Source of the DNA: Crenobacter oryzisoli
Lineage (GTDB): Bacteria; Pseudomonadota; Gammaproteobacteria; Burkholderiales; Chromobacteriaceae
NCBI RefSeq assembly: GCF_030385785.1
Contig: NZ_JAUEDK010000008.1
Location: 62,001-126,000 of the forward strand
Length of the DNA: 64,000 bases
Reading direction: 5' to 3'
Shown: positions 34,390-41,879 of the stretch, piece by piece
Layout of the letters: the number at the start of each line of letters is the position of its first letter
Position numbering within the stretch: the stretch's first letter is position 1
Notes under the pieces: generated by a model
Database searches by the model: none
Seen by the model: only the letters and a program-made list of their open reading frames with translations
What the model was told of the DNA's origin: nothing
Made by a program: the position numbers and the translations under genes

Positions 34390-35295
34390 GTGAAGCAGCT
34401 GCAGGATGTCGATTTGAAACTGCTTAGGGTGTTCATGACGATCGTGAAGTGCGGCGGGTTTTCCGCCGCCCAGGCTGCGCTGAACAGCAGCCAGTCCACG
34501 ATCAGCGAACAGATGAACAATCTGGAAACTCGTCTGGGCTGCACGCTGTGCGAGCGGGGCCGCGGCGGCTTCCGGCTGACCGAGCACGGAATGGCCGCCT
34601 ACGAGGCCGCGCAACGGCTGATGCTGGCGGTAGACACCTTCTGCACGGACACCAGCGCGCTGACGCAGCGCATTGCCGGCAAGCTCTACCTCGGCATCAT
34701 CGACAACACCGTCACCGACGACGAATCCCCGCTGCCTCCGGCACTGCACCGCTTCGTGTCGCGGGGCCACGACGTGCAGCTCGACGTCTACATCGGCACC
34801 CCGGCGGAGCTGGAGGAACGCGTGCTCGACGGCCGTCTGCACGTCGCGATCGGCCACTTTCCGCTGCGCGTCCCCGGCCTGTCCTATCTGCACCTGTACG
34901 AGGAGCCCGACGGCCTGTATTGCGGTCGCCACAGCCCGCTTTACCAGCGGGCACCGAGCGAACAGGCGCTGTTCGAGCGGATCGCCGAGAGCCATATCGT
35001 GGCCCGCGGCTATCTGCAGCAGCGCGATCTGGAACTGCTACAGGCGAGCAAGGCGACGGCCACCGTCGACAACATCGAGGCCCAGGCCCTGCTGATCCTC
35101 TCCGGCGCCTACATCGGCTTTCTGCCGACCCACTATGCCGCCCAGTGGGTGGCGAGCGGCAGGATGCGCCAGATCGACCCCGAGCGCTTCAGCTCGGCAT
35201 GGCCGTTTACCGCCGTCACCCGGCGCGGCACCGCCCAACCGCTGATCCTGCGGGCCTTCATGGAAGACCTGCAGGCCTGTGGACGACCGGTCTGA
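34390..35295 (+). CDS. LysR-family regulator of the ureohydrolase operon
   Basis: A 301-residue LysR regulator starting at GTG (34390), preceded by a GGGGGAG box. The winged helix is at about residues 8-67 (LKLLRVFMTIVKCGGFSAAQ, then STISEQMNNLETRLG). The effector domain follows from about 93, with the pattern of the broad CysB/MetR fold. It is divergent from the four-gene catabolic operon and has a clear palindrome in between, so it most likely controls that operon with the imported substrate or a product as inducer. Confidence 0.92.
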   Translation: MKQLQDVDLKLLRVFMTIVKCGGFSAAQAALNSSQSTISEQMNNLETRLGCTLCERGRGGFRLTEHGMAAYEAAQRLMLAVDTFCTDTSALTQRIAGKLYLGIIDNTVTDDESPLPPALHRFVSRGHDVQLDVYIGTPAELEERVLDGRLHVAIGHFPLRVPGLSYLHLYEEPDGLYCGRHSPLYQRAPSEQALFERIAESHIVARGYLQQRDLELLQASKATATVDNIEAQALLILSGAYIGFLPTHYAAQWVASGRMRQIDPERFSSAWPFTAVTRRGTAQPLILRAFMEDLQACGRPV

Positions 35296-35375
35296 GTGCA
35301 GCCCAGCATTTCCCAGCACATTGAGAGGCCGTATTCTCCACATCGCCCCTATTCCTCCGGAACTTCATACGCCAC

Positions 35376-36167
35376 ATGCAGCCCCCAGCCCCCTTCCCTC
35401 CGCCAGACGCTGACGGCAAGCACACTGCGATTCAGGCAGCAGACGCTCTCCTGAGTCCCTGGGTGCAGCAAGCCGACCTCAGCCTCCCCGCCGGCTGTTG
35501 CGGGCCATCCCCCTGGCAAGGGAAGCTGCACCAGCTCCCGTCGCACCTTGAACGGCCTCCATTGCCGCTGGTGCTGTTCCTGCACGGCTCATCCGGCCTG
35601 AACGAACAGACCCGCCGCTATCAGCGCTGGCTCAACGAGGCGTTGGGCGTGGCCACCTTGGCGCCCGACAGCTTCGCCATCCCGAACCGTCCTCGTTACC
35701 GCAGCCCCGCCACCATCGCAGAGTACGAAACGGTGCACCGGCTCAGGCAGGCGGAAATCCAGACCGCTCTCGCTGCGCTGCCGCTGCTGGAGTGGGTGGA
35801 TCGGCAGCGACTCGTGTTGGCCGGCAGCAGCGAAGGCGCCGTTGCCGTGGCGCGCTGGCGTGGAGACGAATTTCTCGGCCGCATCATTTACTCCTGGACC
35901 TGCGAGGACAACTACTTTGTCGACAAGGCCGACAATGGCTTCGCCGAGGATTGCCCGATACTGAACATCCTTTCCGACAGCGACCCCTTTTTCGGCGCAT
36001 CCAGCGAATTCAACCGCGGGCTCGCCGTTCTCGGCGACAGCCGCGCTGCCTTGCGTGAGATGGCAAACGCCCGGATGGTGATTCTGCCCAATGCCCCCCA
36101 TACCCTGTACAACTTGCCTGCGGCGCGCACCCATACCCGTGATTTCCTGCTCGAACTGTTGGCATGA
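35376..36167 (+). CDS. Alpha/beta hydrolase (dienelactone-hydrolase-like)
   Basis: A 263-residue alpha/beta-hydrolase. LPLVLFLHGSSGL (near 63-75) provides the oxyanion hole, GSSEGAVA (near 152) holds the nucleophile Ser, an Asp in LSDSDPFFG (near 205) and His in PNAPHTLYNL (near 242) complete the triad. There is no signal peptide. The N-terminus is proline-rich and may start later, though no other ATG is better placed. The substrate is unknown, and no operon partner is evident: it follows the LysR gene after 80 bases on the same strand. Confidence 0.75.
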   Translation: MQPPAPFPPPDADGKHTAIQAADALLSPWVQQADLSLPAGCCGPSPWQGKLHQLPSHLERPPLPLVLFLHGSSGLNEQTRRYQRWLNEALGVATLAPDSFAIPNRPRYRSPATIAEYETVHRLRQAEIQTALAALPLLEWVDRQRLVLAGSSEGAVAVARWRGDEFLGRIIYSWTCEDNYFVDKADNGFAEDCPILNILSDSDPFFGASSEFNRGLAVLGDSRAALREMANARMVILPNAPHTLYNLPAARTHTRDFLLELLA

Positions 36168-36513
36168 CGCAGATAGCCCCAGCCGGGTGAAGTCGGCGGG
36201 GGCATTACCCGACAGCACGATTGTCGAGGGCGGCTTGCCCGTGGCTTGAAACAAGCACTGCGCCCCTGAATCGCCCTCTTCCCATTTCATCAGCCCATCG
36301 ACAGAGCGGTAAGCAGACACCGGGTCGAGACGGCTTCGTAGCGTGGCTCGTCGGCATATAACGCCGTTGCGGCCCTATCTCGCAACAGATCCCGATTGCC
36401 CGTATATGCTCAAGTACGGGGGAAAATTGGATGCCGGGAACGAGCGGTGGCCTGCTCCTGCCCAGCGGCCAGCCAACACTCGCGAACCTTGCAACAGATG
36501 GGTGCAAATCCTT
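36168..36513. other. Intergenic gap without a recognised gene
   Basis: This 346-base stretch has open reading on both strands but nothing I recognise. The minus strand from about 36320 reads AYRSVDGLMKWEEGDSGAQC and continues into the reverse of the hydrolase gene; this may be the remnant of a lost gene or chance. Confidence 0.3.
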
Positions 36514-39135
36514 ATGGGCTCTCGTCTTGCATTTGTGCGTCGCTACGGCCGCTGGCTGATCGCGCTGGCGCTGCTGCCCCTATTGGGGCTGCTGATAGCG
36601 GTGGTCCTCGCTTACGAGCAGGGCATCCGAGTCGAGAGCCTCGGCTGGCACGACGGGCTGGAGTTGACGCAGTGGCAGAGGCTGCAGAGCGGCTGCGTCA
36701 GCGCCATGGGCAGCCGCCTGCGGATCACCGGCTGGTACCCGCTGACGATCGCCATGACCGATATGCATCTGCCCAAGTGCCCTACCGCCCCCAAGGAGCT
36801 GTCCCCGCCACCGTGGACGCCCCCCTTCGACCTCTCCATCGCTGCCCTCACCGTTCCCGGCCTGCCGCCGATCGCGGTGGTTATCCACCAGCGCGAACAG
36901 CGCTGGCACGCCCAAGCAAGGCACCGGCACAGCCAGGCCACGGCGGTCTACGACCGCCCTTCGGGGCGCTGGAGCGCGCAAGGCCAATTGCAGGCGGCGG
37001 ACATCGCTCCCCAGCTTCTGGGCGCGCTGAACGTGACCGGCAAGGGGGGGTGGCTGCCCCATCGCCTGGAGGGCGCCTTGCAGGCGGAGGGACAGCAACT
37101 GGGTTATGCGGGGCAGCCCCAGCGGGGCAGTGTGAGGCTCGAGGCCGCACTCGCCGCCAAGCAATGGCGGGTGAACGCCGCACTGGGAGCACCGCTGGCA
37201 GTCGGTGGCGGCTGGCGCCTGGAGGCCGGGCATGCGCTCCGAGCCAGCGGCAGCCTGGACGGGGTGCAGTCCCTCAACCTCAACATGCTGGCGACCGGTC
37301 CGCAGGGCAATGTGCGACTGGCCCTGAATACCGAAGGCGGAAACGTGGCGCGCGGCCAGGGCAGTCTGGCACTGGCCGGAGCCGAGCTGGCCGGCACGGT
37401 GCCAATACGCTGGAATCGGCAAGAACTGACATTGTTACCGGCGGCAGTACAGCTGCCCGCTGGACTACGGCTTCGCTGGCCCCGCCCGCTGGTGCTGCCG
37501 CTGGCTCTGGCCGGCAGCAGCTCGATTTCCGCCGAACTTCAGTACCAGGAACTCCGCTTCGACACCGTCGACAGTCGCTTGTCCTGGCAGCAAGCCCGGT
37601 GGAGCTGGCAAGGGCGACTCGAGCTGGCGGGCCGGGCCGGCGGCCATGAACTGACCGGAACCTGGCAGGGCCATATCGATGCCGCAGGCCTCAGCGGCGA
37701 TCCGGCCAGCCTGACGATCAAGGGGCCGGAACTGATGGTGACGCTGCGCTTGCCGGTGGCCGACCTTCACCCACCGCGCTGGAGCACGCAGGCGCAGTTC
37801 AATGGCCGCTACCGCCACTTCCCGGTCAGCGGGGTGCTCAGTGCCGGCTATGCAGCGGGACGTTGGGCTGGGGTCGTGGATGGCCGCTCCAAGCTTCCGT
37901 TCTATACCCAGGGCGGAGAGCTGGCGGTGGCCTCCCCCTGGTACGGCAAGGAGGGACAGTGGTTTCTGGACAGCGGTAGCCGCATCACGATTGCCAAAGG
38001 CCTGATCGCCACCACCCTGCTCAAGCCGATGAGCGTGACCGCCGCCACGCCACTGCGCATCGGCCCCAAAGGCGTATTCGGCACCTTGCAAATCAGCGCG
38101 GACGGTGCCGTGGGTTCACGCTGGATCCTGCCCAACGTGGCCGGGCAATTGACCGTCGCCGGGCGGCAAGGCAAAGCCCGCTTGAGTCTGCCAGCATGGC
38201 AATCCGAGCTGACGATGACGGCAACGATGGCACGCAGCTCACAGCGGACCGGTGCGCAAGGCACGGTGACCCTCACCGCTCCGCTGTCGGCCACGATGAG
38301 CCGTGGCCTCGGCGTTACCTTGCAGAAGGGCATGCTCAACGGCCAGGGTCGCTGGCAGTGGCAGGACCACTGGCGGCTGCAGGGCGATATCGCCGTGTCC
38401 GGACTGACACTGAACTGGGGTAGCGTGCTGGCTTCGGACGGCAACGGGGCCGCGCATATCGAACTGGACCAGAACGGCGTGACGCTCACCAGTATCGGGC
38501 CCATCACGCTGGCCGAGCTGGGGATCGGCACGCAGGTGCGCAATGCCCACATGACAGTGCAGTCCGACCTGAGCACCTGGCACTTCACCGATGTTTACGC
38601 CGAGGTGCTGGGAGGCATTATGAGCGCCGCGAGCCTGCAATGGCCCTCCCAGCAGTATCAGACGGTCGCGGTCAGCCATCTGGACCTGGCGCAGGTGGCC
38701 GCCCTGCAAAACGATCCGAACCCGACGGTACAGCTCGCCGGCCGCGTGGGCGGAAATCTGCCGCTCCAGTTGATGAAGGATGACCTCGCTCTGCGGGATG
38801 GGTTCATCAGCAACGAAGGCCCCGTATCGCTGAAGATCCTGCCCTCGGCCGGGATCAGCTCGATGGGCCAATCCAACCAGGCGGTGCAATTGGCGCTGGA
38901 CACCCTGAGCAACCTGGCGATCCACGACTTTCACGCCCGTCTGAACATGAAGCCGGATGGCTGGCTGGATGCCGCAGTGACCATCAAGGGCCGGAACCCG
39001 CAGCAAAACAGCCTGCCGGTCGTACTAAACTACAGCCACCGGGAAAATGTGCTGGAACTGTTGCGCAGCCTGCGCATTGGGGATGAACTGGCCCGGCGGG
39101 CAATGCATCGGAAGCCTGCGGAAGGCTTGCGCTGA
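36514..39135 (+). CDS. ydbH: YdbH family AsmA-like envelope protein (phospholipid transport)
   Basis: An 873-residue protein with one N-terminal membrane anchor (LIALALLPLLGLLIAVVLA, about residues 15-33) and a long periplasmic beta-rich body of repeated short strands, as in AsmA-like bridge proteins. It is followed by ynbE and ydbL, the known partners. In E. coli YdbH with YnbE forms an intermembrane bridge that moves phospholipid to the outer membrane, redundant with TamB and YhdP. The C-terminus has the family region GFISNEGPVSLKILPSAG near 763-780. The ATG at 36514 places the anchor close to the N-terminus; upstream open sequence is not expected to be coding. Confidence 0.88.
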   Translation: MGSRLAFVRRYGRWLIALALLPLLGLLIAVVLAYEQGIRVESLGWHDGLELTQWQRLQSGCVSAMGSRLRITGWYPLTIAMTDMHLPKCPTAPKELSPPPWTPPFDLSIAALTVPGLPPIAVVIHQREQRWHAQARHRHSQATAVYDRPSGRWSAQGQLQAADIAPQLLGALNVTGKGGWLPHRLEGALQAEGQQLGYAGQPQRGSVRLEAALAAKQWRVNAALGAPLAVGGGWRLEAGHALRASGSLDGVQSLNLNMLATGPQGNVRLALNTEGGNVARGQGSLALAGAELAGTVPIRWNRQELTLLPAAVQLPAGLRLRWPRPLVLPLALAGSSSISAELQYQELRFDTVDSRLSWQQARWSWQGRLELAGRAGGHELTGTWQGHIDAAGLSGDPASLTIKGPELMVTLRLPVADLHPPRWSTQAQFNGRYRHFPVSGVLSAGYAAGRWAGVVDGRSKLPFYTQGGELAVASPWYGKEGQWFLDSGSRITIAKGLIATTLLKPMSVTAATPLRIGPKGVFGTLQISADGAVGSRWILPNVAGQLTVAGRQGKARLSLPAWQSELTMTATMARSSQRTGAQGTVTLTAPLSATMSRGLGVTLQKGMLNGQGRWQWQDHWRLQGDIAVSGLTLNWGSVLASDGNGAAHIELDQNGVTLTSIGPITLAELGIGTQVRNAHMTVQSDLSTWHFTDVYAEVLGGIMSAASLQWPSQQYQTVAVSHLDLAQVAALQNDPNPTVQLAGRVGGNLPLQLMKDDLALRDGFISNEGPVSLKILPSAGISSMGQSNQAVQLALDTLSNLAIHDFHARLNMKPDGWLDAAVTIKGRNPQQNSLPVVLNYSHRENVLELLRSLRIGDELARRAMHRKPAEGLR

Positions 39136-39154
39136 CAGGATGCGGAGGACGCTC

Positions 39155-39331
39155 ATGAAACCCGTTTGGCTGGTGGCCTTACTGCCTCTGGTAGCCTGTA
39201 CCCCACGGGTCGCGCTTGAGGCTCCGAAGGAGCCGATCACCATCAATCTGAACGTGAAAATCGACCATGAGATCCGCCTCAAGGTGGAAAAAGACGTCGA
39301 TACGCTCAGTCAAGACAAATCCTTGTTCTAA
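39155..39331 (+). CDS. ynbE: YnbE-family lipoprotein
   Basis: A 58-residue outer-membrane lipoprotein. The lipobox is LVAC with Cys15 (MKPVWLVALLPLVAC), and the rest, EPITINLNVKIDHEIRLKVE, is the family's conserved strand that extends the YdbH beta-groove by stacking. A GGAGG box lies at 39143-39147, and the gene starts 19 bases after ydbH. Together with ydbH and ydbL it forms a three-gene operon. Confidence 0.9.
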   Translation: MKPVWLVALLPLVACTPRVALEAPKEPITINLNVKIDHEIRLKVEKDVDTLSQDKSLF

Positions 39332-39340
39332 GGGCGAGCG

Positions 39341-39664
39341 ATGAAAACGACGATGCAATTGTTGGCGGCGCTGCTGCTGACCTGCAGTGCGCTGACCATG
39401 GCGCTTGATCTCGGGAGCGCCAAGTCGCAGGGGCTGGTGGGGGAACAACCCGACGGTTATCTGGGCGTCGTCCAGCCAACGCCGGATGCCGTGGGACTGG
39501 CCGCCGACATCAATGCCAAGCGCCGCGCAGCTTACGAAGCCATTGCTCAAAAGAACGGCGCCACCCTGGATCAAGTGGCCGCGCTGGCGGGGCAGAAAGC
39601 GATAGAGAAGACCCCGCCGGGCACCTATATCAAGACGCCGAATGGTCAGTGGGTCAAAAAATAG
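39341..39664 (+). CDS. ydbL: YdbL family (DUF1318) periplasmic chaperone
   Basis: A 107-residue exported protein. A signal peptide (MKTTMQLLAALLLTCSALTM-A) is followed by the DUF1318 domain: LDLGSAKSQGLVGEQPDGYL near 22-41, then INAKRRAAYEAIAQKNG and the end QWVKK. In E. coli YdbL regulates or chaperones YnbE stacking on YdbH. It starts 9 bases after ynbE. Confidence 0.92.
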   Translation: MKTTMQLLAALLLTCSALTMALDLGSAKSQGLVGEQPDGYLGVVQPTPDAVGLAADINAKRRAAYEAIAQKNGATLDQVAALAGQKAIEKTPPGTYIKTPNGQWVKK

Positions 39665-39897
39665 CGCCGTGCGATGATGCCAAGGCCACGAGATGCGGCA
39701 GGGCGTTGTTCATGGCCTCGTCCAACCAGTGACCGTGGCCGCAGCCCATTCAACGGCTGTCCAGCCAGCACGGACAAGGAGGGATTGGCAACACGGGGGC
39801 TTGGACAAGGCAATGACGAAGACGCCGCTGTGGCCTGGAGCGACGAAACCCTGGTATCGCAATAATTGTCTGGGCAGAGGAAAGAGGCCTCTCAACC

Positions 39898-40731
39898 TTA
39901 TGGCAAGTGCGGGTTGAAGCATTGTTTGGTGATATCGCCCCGCTTCGCGACGATGGCCATCCTCTCCGGCACTTCCTCCCACACCCCGGGCAGGTCGCTG
40001 AGCGGTTCCGACAGCACGAGGAAGGCGTCCTCCCCTACGGCGGTGATACGCGGATTGTCCGGGTACAGTTTGCGCAGACAGCGGAACGAGGTGCTGTGAA
40101 ACAACGAGCGCGACTGCGCTTCGCTGGAATAACGCACTGCGACCAGTTGCTCGCCGTCGGTCGCGCAGACCGTCATATTGACCGGCTGCTCTACCCCATG
40201 GCGCCGTCCGGTTTCCTCGACCACCGCGACCATCCGCTCCAGTGCCGCCACCGGGTCGGTCTCAAGCCCGTATGTCAGCGCAAGGAAGAACATCAACTCC
40301 GAGTCGGTCGACCCCTCGATCGATGTAAACAGCTCCGCGCCGACCGCCAGCATCAAGTCGCGGCGGACGAGGTGATAGTCGCGGATCAGCCCGTTGTGTA
40401 CAAACAGCCAGCGACCATGCCGGAACGGATGGCAGTTGGTCTCCTGCACCGGGGTGTCGGTGGCCGAGCGCACGTGGGCGAGAAACAGCGGTGCATGAAT
40501 GGCACGAGCCGCCTCGCGCAGGTTCCGGTCGCTCCATGCCGGGTTTACGCAGCGGTAGAGGTAGGGAATCTCGTCATGTCGGCCGTACCAGCCGATGCCG
40601 AAACCGTCACCATTGGTGGTGGTGGCGCCAAGATGAGAATACACACTCTGATCGATCAGGGAATGCTTAGTCTGAAACAGCAACATCTCAAGCGGAACGG
40701 GATTACCCGAGTACGCAACCCAGCGGCACAT
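39898..40731 (-). CDS. Class II glutamine amidotransferase (YafJ/EgtC-like)
   Basis: A 277-residue N-terminal-nucleophile amidohydrolase. Cys2 (M-C-RWVAYSG) would be the nucleophile after Met removal. The family motifs NGDGFGIGWYG (near 40), LAHVRSATDTPVQETNCHPF (near 84) and FVHNGLIRDY (near 110) bind glutamine. It covers the whole glutaminase domain with no synthase domain attached, as in YafJ. No ergothioneine genes (egtB, egtD) are nearby, so the partner acceptor is unknown. Confidence 0.9.
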   Translation of the reverse strand: MCRWVAYSGNPVPLEMLLFQTKHSLIDQSVYSHLGATTTNGDGFGIGWYGRHDEIPYLYRCVNPAWSDRNLREAARAIHAPLFLAHVRSATDTPVQETNCHPFRHGRWLFVHNGLIRDYHLVRRDLMLAVGAELFTSIEGSTDSELMFFLALTYGLETDPVAALERMVAVVEETGRRHGVEQPVNMTVCATDGEQLVAVRYSSEAQSRSLFHSTSFRCLRKLYPDNPRITAVGEDAFLVLSEPLSDLPGVWEEVPERMAIVAKRGDITKQCFNPHLP

Positions 40732-41107
40732 GGTCTGCCTCCTGATAGACGGTCTTATCCAAGAAGACCTGTGCAGTGGAACACAATGCCCCCGACGGGA
40801 TTGGCAATGCCACTGCGCACGGATGATGTGAATACCGCACTAGAATCAGGCGCTTGCGTCTAGATATCGGCCCACGCCAAGCTGTGATCAGGCCAGACGA
40901 TAGGACAGCCCAGGCGAAACGCGTCCCAAGAAAACGTGAACGGTGGCACCGGATCGATACGCTGGCCGTGCCATCCAGCATCACCGTTTCCGTTGCTAAA
41001 ACGTCCGCGCTTTGTTCATGTTAGTCAGTCTATCGGCACCATCGCTCTCTTGCCGCTTGGCATGGCTTTTTGCCACACTGGCCCCAATCCAACCGCCCGC
41101 CTCGCTT
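40732..41107. other. Intergenic gap without visible features
   Basis: This 376-base gap between divergent genes must hold both promoters. I see no RNA gene, repeat or coding sequence that I can support. Confidence 0.4.
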
Positions 41108-41812
41108 ATGCCATACCCCGTCTATTTCCTCCCCGGCACTCAGTGCGACGAGCGTCTGTGGCAACGCTTGGCTCCGCTGCTGCCCAACATCGAACCTACC
41201 TACGTGCCGCTCCAGCATGCCCGTAACCATACCGGCATGATGGCCTGCATCTCCGATGCCACCTCGGCTCGCGCCGATCTGGTGGCGTTCTCGATGGGAG
41301 GGTATCTTGCCTTGCAGCACGTGCTGGCTCATCCGGAACGCGTGCGTTCGCTGGTATTGATCGCCTGCACGGCAGCGGGGTTGAGCGCTACGGAACAGAC
41401 GACCCGCAAGCAAGCATTGTCCTGGCTGCAGCGCCATCCGTATCAGGGCATGTCGTCGCAGAGGCTGGCGCAGTTCGTCCACCCTAGCCGTCGGCACGAC
41501 CCTGCCGTGGTCGACGTAGTGCGTCAGATGGACAGGGAGTTGGGCAAGGACACGCTGATCACGCAGCTGCGGGAGACCAGCGAGCGAGCATCGCTGATCG
41601 AGCGGTTACCTGCCCTGCCCTGCCCGGTGCTGCTGGTGGGCGGTCAAGATGACGCGATGGTGCCGGTCTCGGCGCTGCAGACGATGCATGCGGCTCTACC
41701 AGACAGCCAGCTTGCGCTGTTGCCGGAGACAGGTCATATGGTGCCGCTGGAGCAGCCCGAGCGACTCGCCGCCTTGCTGGCCGATTTCTACCAGCGGGTG
41801 TTCCCCACCTGA
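41108..41812 (+). CDS. Alpha/beta-fold hydrolase (esterase-like)
   Basis: A 234-residue alpha/beta hydrolase. YFLPGTQCDERLWQRL (near 5) is the oxyanion-hole region, and AFSMGGYLAL (near 61) holds the nucleophile Ser. The acid is in GGQDDAMVP (near 180) and the His in PETGHMVPLEQPE (near 207). The ATG at 41108 begins the conserved region; the frame is open further upstream but without family resemblance. It is a single gene ending at a strong bidirectional terminator. The substrate is unknown. Confidence 0.82.
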   Translation: MPYPVYFLPGTQCDERLWQRLAPLLPNIEPTYVPLQHARNHTGMMACISDATSARADLVAFSMGGYLALQHVLAHPERVRSLVLIACTAAGLSATEQTTRKQALSWLQRHPYQGMSSQRLAQFVHPSRRHDPAVVDVVRQMDRELGKDTLITQLRETSERASLIERLPALPCPVLLVGGQDDAMVPVSALQTMHAALPDSQLALLPETGHMVPLEQPERLAALLADFYQRVFPT

Positions 41813-41824
41813 GCCTGCACAAAA

Positions 41825-41854
41825 AAAGTTGGCCGAATCGCTTCGGCCAACTTT
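41825..41854. terminator. Bidirectional terminator with TTGGCCGAA stem
   Basis: AAAGTTGGCCGAA (41825-41837) and TTCGGCCAACTTT (41842-41854) form a perfect 13-bp stem with a TCGC loop between two convergent genes. An A-run precedes it, giving a T-run on the minus strand. Confidence 0.85.
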
Positions 41855-41879
41855 GGTCTTGCCCACTCTGAATGACACC

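Noticed and set aside
35589-36320. Minus-strand frame of 243 codons opposite the alpha/beta hydrolase gene.
   Set aside because: Most of it is the complement of a gene with a full catalytic triad; only its first ~40 codons are free-standing and unrecognised.
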